From assembly GCF_008632125.1 (NCBI RefSeq), contig NZ_VWRN01000047.1:1-44455 (forward strand): a DNA stretch of 44,455 nt, in the 5' to 3' direction. Shown here piece by piece: positions 40,513-44,455 of the stretch (position 1 is its first letter; each line of letters starts with the position of its first letter). The translations under genes and the position numbers were made by a program. The notes below the pieces were generated by a model, which was given only the letters and a program-made list of their open reading frames with translations, had not been told where the DNA came from and made no database searches. The stretch is from Cupriavidus cauae. GTDB taxonomy: Bacteria; Pseudomonadota; Gammaproteobacteria; Burkholderiales; Burkholderiaceae.

Positions 40513-40758
40513 GCGGCGACAAATCCATTTTGCGCCTGGGGGTAAACGATCGGCCATCCGGGAAACTTGAGGGCGCCGGCTGCTGGCGGTTCCAACCGCG
40601 GGTGCCGCCCCAAGCCGCGGCGGCGAGGCCAGACTGCGAGTCCTGACCGGGTCCCGACTGCCACTGCCGACCGGGAGTCGGCGCACTTGCAGCAGGGATT
40701 TGCGCCTGCCCACGCATGCATGCTGCTACCCTTGCGGCCATCGAAAAGAGGCCAAGCC

Positions 40759-41808
40759 ATGCATACCCACGATCTCTCCCCCTGGACCCACTCGCATGTC
40801 TTCGACCGTGGCAACGCCGCCGGCGAACGCGGTACGCGCCTGGTGCTGCTGCTGACGGCCGCGGCGATGGTGGCGGAGATCGCCGCCGGCTGGTGGTTCG
40901 GCTCGATGGCGCTGCTGGCCGACGGCTGGCACATGAGTTCGCACGCGCTGGCGATCGGCCTGTCGGTGTTCGCGTATGCGGCCGCCCGCCGCTTCGCCAA
41001 CGACCGCCGCTTCGCCTTCGGCACCTGGAAGATCGAGGTGCTGGCCGGCTTCGCCAGCGCGGTCTTCCTGATGGGGGTGGCCGCGCTGATGGGCTTCGCC
41101 TCGATCGAGCGGCTGTTCGCCCCGGCGGCGATCCGCTATCCGGAAGCGATGGCGGTCACCTGCCTGGGCCTGCTGGTCAATCTGGCCAGCGCCTGGCTGC
41201 TGGGCGGCGCGCACCACCATCACCACGGGCACGGGCACGATCACCACCACCATCACCACGACGATCATCATCACGGCCATCACGGCCACCACCACGGGCA
41301 CGGCCATGACCACGCGCATGACCACGCGCATGGCCACGCCCATGGCCACGACCTGAACCTGCGTTCGGCCTACCTGCACGTGCTGGCCGACGCCGCCACC
41401 TCGGTGCTGGCGCTGCTGGCGCTCGCGGGCGGCTGGTGGCTCGGCTGGAACTGGCTCGATCCGGTGATGGGCATCGTCGGCGCGGTGCTGGTCGGACACT
41501 GGGCGCTCGGCCTGATCCGCCAGACCTCCGCGGTGCTGCTCGATCGCGAGATGGACCATCCGGTGGTCGACGAGGTGCGCGAGGTGCTGGCCGGCTTCGA
41601 CCAGGGCCGCGACGGCACCCGCGTGACCGACCTGCATGTCTGGCGGGTCGGCAAGGACAAGTTCGCCTGCATCGTCGCGCTGGTCACGCACGACCCGACG
41701 CTGACGCCGGCGCGCGTGCGTACCGCCCTCGGCGTGCACGAGGAACTGGCGCATGTCACGGTGGAAATCGCGCGCTGCGACGATGGCGCGATGAAGAAGG
41801 CCGGCTGA
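40759..41808 (+). CDS. dmeF: Cation diffusion facilitator, DmeF type
   Basis: The 349-aa protein begins HTHDLSPWTHSHVF, characteristic of DmeF. It has six membrane helices with metal-site residues in LLADGWHMSSHALAIGL and YLHVLADAATSVLALLAL, and a cytoplasmic C-terminal domain. Between helices 4 and 5 is a His/Gly/Asp-rich loop at about residues 152-198 with more than 25 histidines. DmeF exports Co2+ and other divalent ions using the proton gradient. AGAGG lies 7 nt before the ATG at 40759. No RcnR/CsoR-type dmeR gene, which often precedes dmeF elsewhere, is present. Confidence 0.94.
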   Translation: MHTHDLSPWTHSHVFDRGNAAGERGTRLVLLLTAAAMVAEIAAGWWFGSMALLADGWHMSSHALAIGLSVFAYAAARRFANDRRFAFGTWKIEVLAGFASAVFLMGVAALMGFASIERLFAPAAIRYPEAMAVTCLGLLVNLASAWLLGGAHHHHHGHGHDHHHHHHDDHHHGHHGHHHGHGHDHAHDHAHGHAHGHDLNLRSAYLHVLADAATSVLALLALAGGWWLGWNWLDPVMGIVGAVLVGHWALGLIRQTSAVLLDREMDHPVVDEVREVLAGFDQGRDGTRVTDLHVWRVGKDKFACIVALVTHDPTLTPARVRTALGVHEELAHVTVEIARCDDGAMKKAG

Positions 41809-41819
41809 ACCACGCCGCT

Positions 41820-41840
41820 CGCGCCGATTGCATTGGCGCG
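41820..41840. terminator. Hairpin between dmeF and tRNA-Cys
   Basis: CGCGCC (41820-41825) pairs with GGCGCG (41835-41840) around a 9-nt loop. It lies between the dmeF stop and the 3' end of the convergent tRNA. There is no T run, so termination by this hairpin alone is uncertain. Confidence 0.35.
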
Positions 41841-41851
41841 GGCAGGAAAGC

Positions 41852-41925
41852 TGGAGGCGGGGGAACGGAATCGAACCGTCGTACACGGCTTTGCAGGCCG
41901 TGGCATGCCACTCTGCCACCCCGCC
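41852..41925 (-). tRNA. tRNA-Cys (GCA)
   Basis: The 74-nt minus-strand sequence begins GGCGGGG and ends CCCCGCC-T-CCA, so the acceptor stem is 7 bp and CCA is encoded. The anticodon arm is ACGGC-CTGCAAA-GCCGT with anticodon GCA. The T arm has GGTTCGATTCC. All arms pair well. Confidence 0.95.
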
Positions 41926-42010
41926 GCTGTCTTGAAGCGGTGCGCTGCGAACAGCGCGGGCCGAAGTGTAGCCCGATTCGCCCGCTCGTGCAGAAGGCCG
42001 CCGCATCGCG

Positions 42011-42065
42011 GCCGAGCCCGAGCCTGAGCCTGAGCCTGAGCTTGAGCCGAGCCCGAGCCCGAGCC
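42011..42065. repeat. Hexameric GAGCCT/GAGCCC microsatellite
   Basis: About nine copies of GAGCC(C/T) lie between tRNA-Cys and sbcD. On the minus strand the unit is GGCTC(G/A), close to the GGCTC and GGGGCT arrays at 5370-5448. Confidence 0.9.
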
Positions 42066-42138
42066 AACGTGCGGCCGAGCCGGCCCCCCACCGATCTCTG
42101 CTATCGTCTCGGCCAACGTTGAAAGGCCCTCCCCCAGC

Positions 42139-43443
42139 ATGCGACTGCTGCACACCTCGGACTGGCATCTCGGCCAGACCCTGCATCACTACGACCGTAC
42201 CCACGAACATCAGCACTTCCTCGACTGGCTGCTCGATACGCTGGACGCCGAGGCCACCGACCTGCTGCTGGTCGCCGGCGACATCTTCGACACCGCCAAC
42301 CCGTCGGCCGCGGCGCAGCGCCAGCTGTACCGCTTCCTGACCGAGGCACGGCGCCGGCGCCCCCATCTGGCGATCGTGATGATCGCCGGCAACCACGACT
42401 CGCCGGCGCGGCTGGAGGCCCCGGCGCCCTTCCTCGACTGGTTCGGCGCGGCCTGCGTCGGCCAGGTCCATCGCTTGCCGGACGGCACGATCGACGTGGA
42501 GAAGCTGGTGGTGCCCGTGCGCGATGCGGGCGGCCGGATCGCGGCGTGGTGCCTGGCCATCCCGTTCCTGCGCCCCAGCGACGTGCCGCGGGTCGAGGCC
42601 GCGCGGGACAACACGGATACCGGCATCCATACCGGCTTCGATACCGGCATCGATACCGAGACCGGCACCGACCCCTACCAGGCCGGCGTCGCCGCGCTCT
42701 ATCGCAGCGCGCTCGAACTGGCGCTGTCCCGCCGGCAACCCGGCCAGCCCATCGTCGCGCTGGGCCACTGCCATATGCGCGACGGCGAGGTCTCGGAGGA
42801 CTCCGAACGGCGCATCGTGATCGGCGGCGCCGAAGCGCTGCCGGCCGGCATCTTCGACCCGGCCATCGCCTATGTCGCGCTGGGCCACCTGCATCGGCCG
42901 CAGAAGGTCGGCTGCCACGAGCACATCCGCTACAGCGGCAGCCCGCTGCCGATGTCGTTCTCCGAGATCCACTATCCGCACCAGGTCGTCAGCGCCAGGC
43001 TCGAGGGCGAGACGCTGGCCGAGTGGCGCGCGATCCCGGTGCCCAGACCCGTCGACCTGATGCGCGTGCCCCTGACGCCCCGGCCGCTCGAACAGGCGCT
43101 GGACGCGCTGCGCGCGCTCGACCTGCCGCCGTTTCCCGACGCGCTGCAGCCCTATCTGCAGGTGCGCGTCGCGCTGGACGGCCCCGAGCCGACGCTGCGC
43201 GCCAAGGTGGAAGCCGCGCTCGACGGCAAGCCGGTGCGCCTCGCGCGCATCGAGGTCAGCACCGCCGCCGCGGCCGGCGAGGCGCCCGCGCCGATGCTGT
43301 CGCTCGACGACCTGAACCGGCTCGACCCGGCCGCGGTGTTCGCCTCGCTGTACCGCGAGCGGCATGGCGCCGAGGCGCCCGCCACGCTGGCGGCCGCGCT
43401 GGCCGAACTGCTGCACGCGCCGGACGAGGTGGCAGCGCCATGA
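42139..43443 (+). CDS. sbcD: SbcD, nuclease subunit of the SbcCD complex
   Basis: The 434-aa Mre11-type phosphoesterase carries MRLLHTSDWHLG, LVAGDIFDTAN, MIAGNHDSPARLE, ALGHCHM and VALGHLHRPQ, which together bind the two Mn2+ ions. A C-terminal capping domain follows. With SbcC it cleaves DNA hairpins and blocked ends. At about residues 159-177 is a short repetitive insert (DTGIHTGFDTGIDTETGTD) coded by a 12-bp repeat. The sbcC start overlaps its stop (ATGA at 43440-43443). Confidence 0.95.
   Translation: MRLLHTSDWHLGQTLHHYDRTHEHQHFLDWLLDTLDAEATDLLLVAGDIFDTANPSAAAQRQLYRFLTEARRRRPHLAIVMIAGNHDSPARLEAPAPFLDWFGAACVGQVHRLPDGTIDVEKLVVPVRDAGGRIAAWCLAIPFLRPSDVPRVEAARDNTDTGIHTGFDTGIDTETGTDPYQAGVAALYRSALELALSRRQPGQPIVALGHCHMRDGEVSEDSERRIVIGGAEALPAGIFDPAIAYVALGHLHRPQKVGCHEHIRYSGSPLPMSFSEIHYPHQVVSARLEGETLAEWRAIPVPRPVDLMRVPLTPRPLEQALDALRALDLPPFPDALQPYLQVRVALDGPEPTLRAKVEAALDGKPVRLARIEVSTAAAAGEAPAPMLSLDDLNRLDPAAVFASLYRERHGAEAPATLAAALAELLHAPDEVAAP
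42613..42669. repeat. 12-bp tandem repeat inside sbcD
   Basis: About five copies of GATACCGGCATC encode DTGI units in a loop of the nuclease. The unit keeps the reading frame. Confidence 0.8.
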
Positions 43444-44455
43444 AGATCCTCGCCATTCGCGGCCGCAACCTGGCCTCGCTGTCGGGCGAGTTCGCCATCG
43501 ACCTCACCGCCGAACCGCTGGCCTCGGCCGGCCTGTTCGCGATCTGCGGCCCCACCGGCGCGGGCAAGAGCACGCTGCTCGATGCCCTGTGCCTCGCGCT
43601 GTACGACGAGACCCCGCGCGTGGCCCGCGTCGGTGGCCGCGCCACGGTGCTGCCCGACGTCGCGGGCGAGACCATCGGCGCGCACGACACGCGCACGCTG
43701 CTGCGCCGCGGCGCCGCCGAGGGCCACGCCGAGGTCGACTTCGTCGGCGGCGACGGGCAGGCCTACCGCGCCCGCTGGAGCGTGCGCCGCGCGCGCTCCA
43801 AGGCCGGCGGCAAGCTGCAGCAGACGCAGATGTCGCTGGCGCGGCTGCCCGGCGAGGAGCCGGTCGGCGGCGGGCTGAAGACCGAGGTCCAGGCCGCGAT
43901 CGTCGAGCGCGTCGGGCTGACCTTCGAGCAGTTCACGCGCGCGGTGCTGCTGGCGCAGAACGAGTTCTTTGCCTTCCTGAAGGCCGGCGACGACGAACGC
44001 GCGGCACTTCTGCAGGCGCTGACCGGCACCGGCCGCTTCGAGGCGATTTCGCGGCGCGCCTTCGAACGCAACAAGGCCGAGCAGGAAGCGTTGCGCCAGC
44101 TGCGCGAGCAGGCCGCGCAGCACCAGCCGCTGGAAGCCGAGACGCGCGCGCAATACGAACTGCAACGCCAGCAGCAGCACGACGCGGTGACGGCGCTGGA
44201 CGAACGGCTGCGGCAACACGAGGCGCAGTTGCGCTGGCACGCCGACGCGGCGGAACTCGCCAAGCTCGAACAGCAGGCGATTGAGCAGCATCGGGTGGCC
44301 GTCGCCGCGCACGATGCCGCCGCACCGCGGCGAGCCCGGCTGGCGGACGCACATGCGGCCCAGGCCGCGCGGCCGCTGGTGGCCGAGATCGACCGCCTGG
44401 CCGCTCAGCGCGAGGCACAGCGCCAGGAACTCGCGCGCGCCGCCGAGGCGCAGGC
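43440..44455 (+). CDS. sbcC: SbcC, ATPase subunit of the SbcCD complex, 5' part
   Basis: The gene runs off the window after 338 codons. The Rad50-type N-terminal ATPase begins MKILAIRGRNLASLSGEF and has Walker A GPTGAGKST (37-45). It also has the family segment RAVLLAQNEFFAFLKAGDDERAALLQ in outline, followed by Gln/Ala/Glu-rich heptads from about residue 205 that start the long coiled coil. It drives ATP-dependent DNA clamping for SbcD. The 4-nt ATGA overlap with sbcD indicates coupled translation. Confidence 0.95.
   Translation, partial: MKILAIRGRNLASLSGEFAIDLTAEPLASAGLFAICGPTGAGKSTLLDALCLALYDETPRVARVGGRATVLPDVAGETIGAHDTRTLLRRGAAEGHAEVDFVGGDGQAYRARWSVRRARSKAGGKLQQTQMSLARLPGEEPVGGGLKTEVQAAIVERVGLTFEQFTRAVLLAQNEFFAFLKAGDDERAALLQALTGTGRFEAISRRAFERNKAEQEALRQLREQAAQHQPLEAETRAQYELQRQQQHDAVTALDERLRQHEAQLRWHADAAELAKLEQQAIEQHRVAVAAHDAAAPRRARLADAHAAQAARPLVAEIDRLAAQREAQRQELARAAEAQ

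Overview
The window is about 44.5 kb of high-GC (roughly two-thirds G+C or more) bacterial chromosome. The gene families point to a betaproteobacterium of the Burkholderiaceae, most like Cupriavidus or Ralstonia: a fused isobutyryl-CoA mutase (IcmF), a DmeF-type cation diffusion facilitator, PagL, DUF2917, a MocR regulator, and the dacA/DUF493 pair. The genus is an inference from families and codon usage; no rRNA or marker gene was available. I see no insertion sequence, integrase, prophage or CRISPR array.

Layout. 1-6118: 3' end of comM, a small proline-rich ORF, a LysE exporter, an MFS transporter coupled to a lipoprotein, and two thioredoxin-fold proteins. 6378-12911: a UvrD-type helicase, a thioredoxin-like [2Fe-2S] ferredoxin, an alpha/beta hydrolase, D-Ala-D-Ala carboxypeptidase (dacA), DUF493 (ybeD) and the 23S rRNA methyltransferase rlmI. 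13395-14927: nitronate monooxygenase and a DUF454 membrane protein. 15051-23855 (minus): an operon-like run of acyl-CoA synthetase, livG, livH, livM, livK, livF and a phenylacetate-CoA-ligase-like protein. It is faced by a divergent Crp/Fnr regulator at 24114. 24793-26940 holds a 715-aa protein I cannot assign, ending in nine pentapeptide repeats. 27345-32293 (minus): icmF, a HIT protein and 3-hydroxybutyryl-CoA dehydrogenase. 32590-39503: a secreted protein, DUF2917, an APC permease, an omega-amino-acid:pyruvate aminotransferase and a divergent MocR regulator. 39666-44455: PagL, a 29-aa membrane peptide, DmeF, tRNA-Cys, sbcD and the start of sbcC.

How the genes fit together. The Liv cluster carries a complete branched-chain-amino-acid-type ABC importer between two AMP-forming CoA ligases, which suggests uptake of an organic acid followed by CoA activation. 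icmF and hbd act on C4 acyl-CoAs. The permease, aminotransferase and MocR form an amino-acid uptake and transamination module. sbcD and sbcC overlap by 4 nt.

The most unusual feature is window-wide. Many gene borders, and several permissive coding segments (signal peptide, linker, N- or C-terminus), carry their own short tandem repeat with a private unit. Intergenic units are 5, 6, 9, 12, 13 or 17 bp; the clear coding units are 12 or 15 bp, so they keep frame. Other strong signals are an AcrR-like 24-bp operator inside a promoter that reads toward a 29-aa membrane peptide and pagL, a perfect 18-bp Crp/Fnr-type palindrome, three MocR half-sites spaced exactly 23 bp apart, and a run of seven GGGG tracts upstream of the tlpA-like gene.
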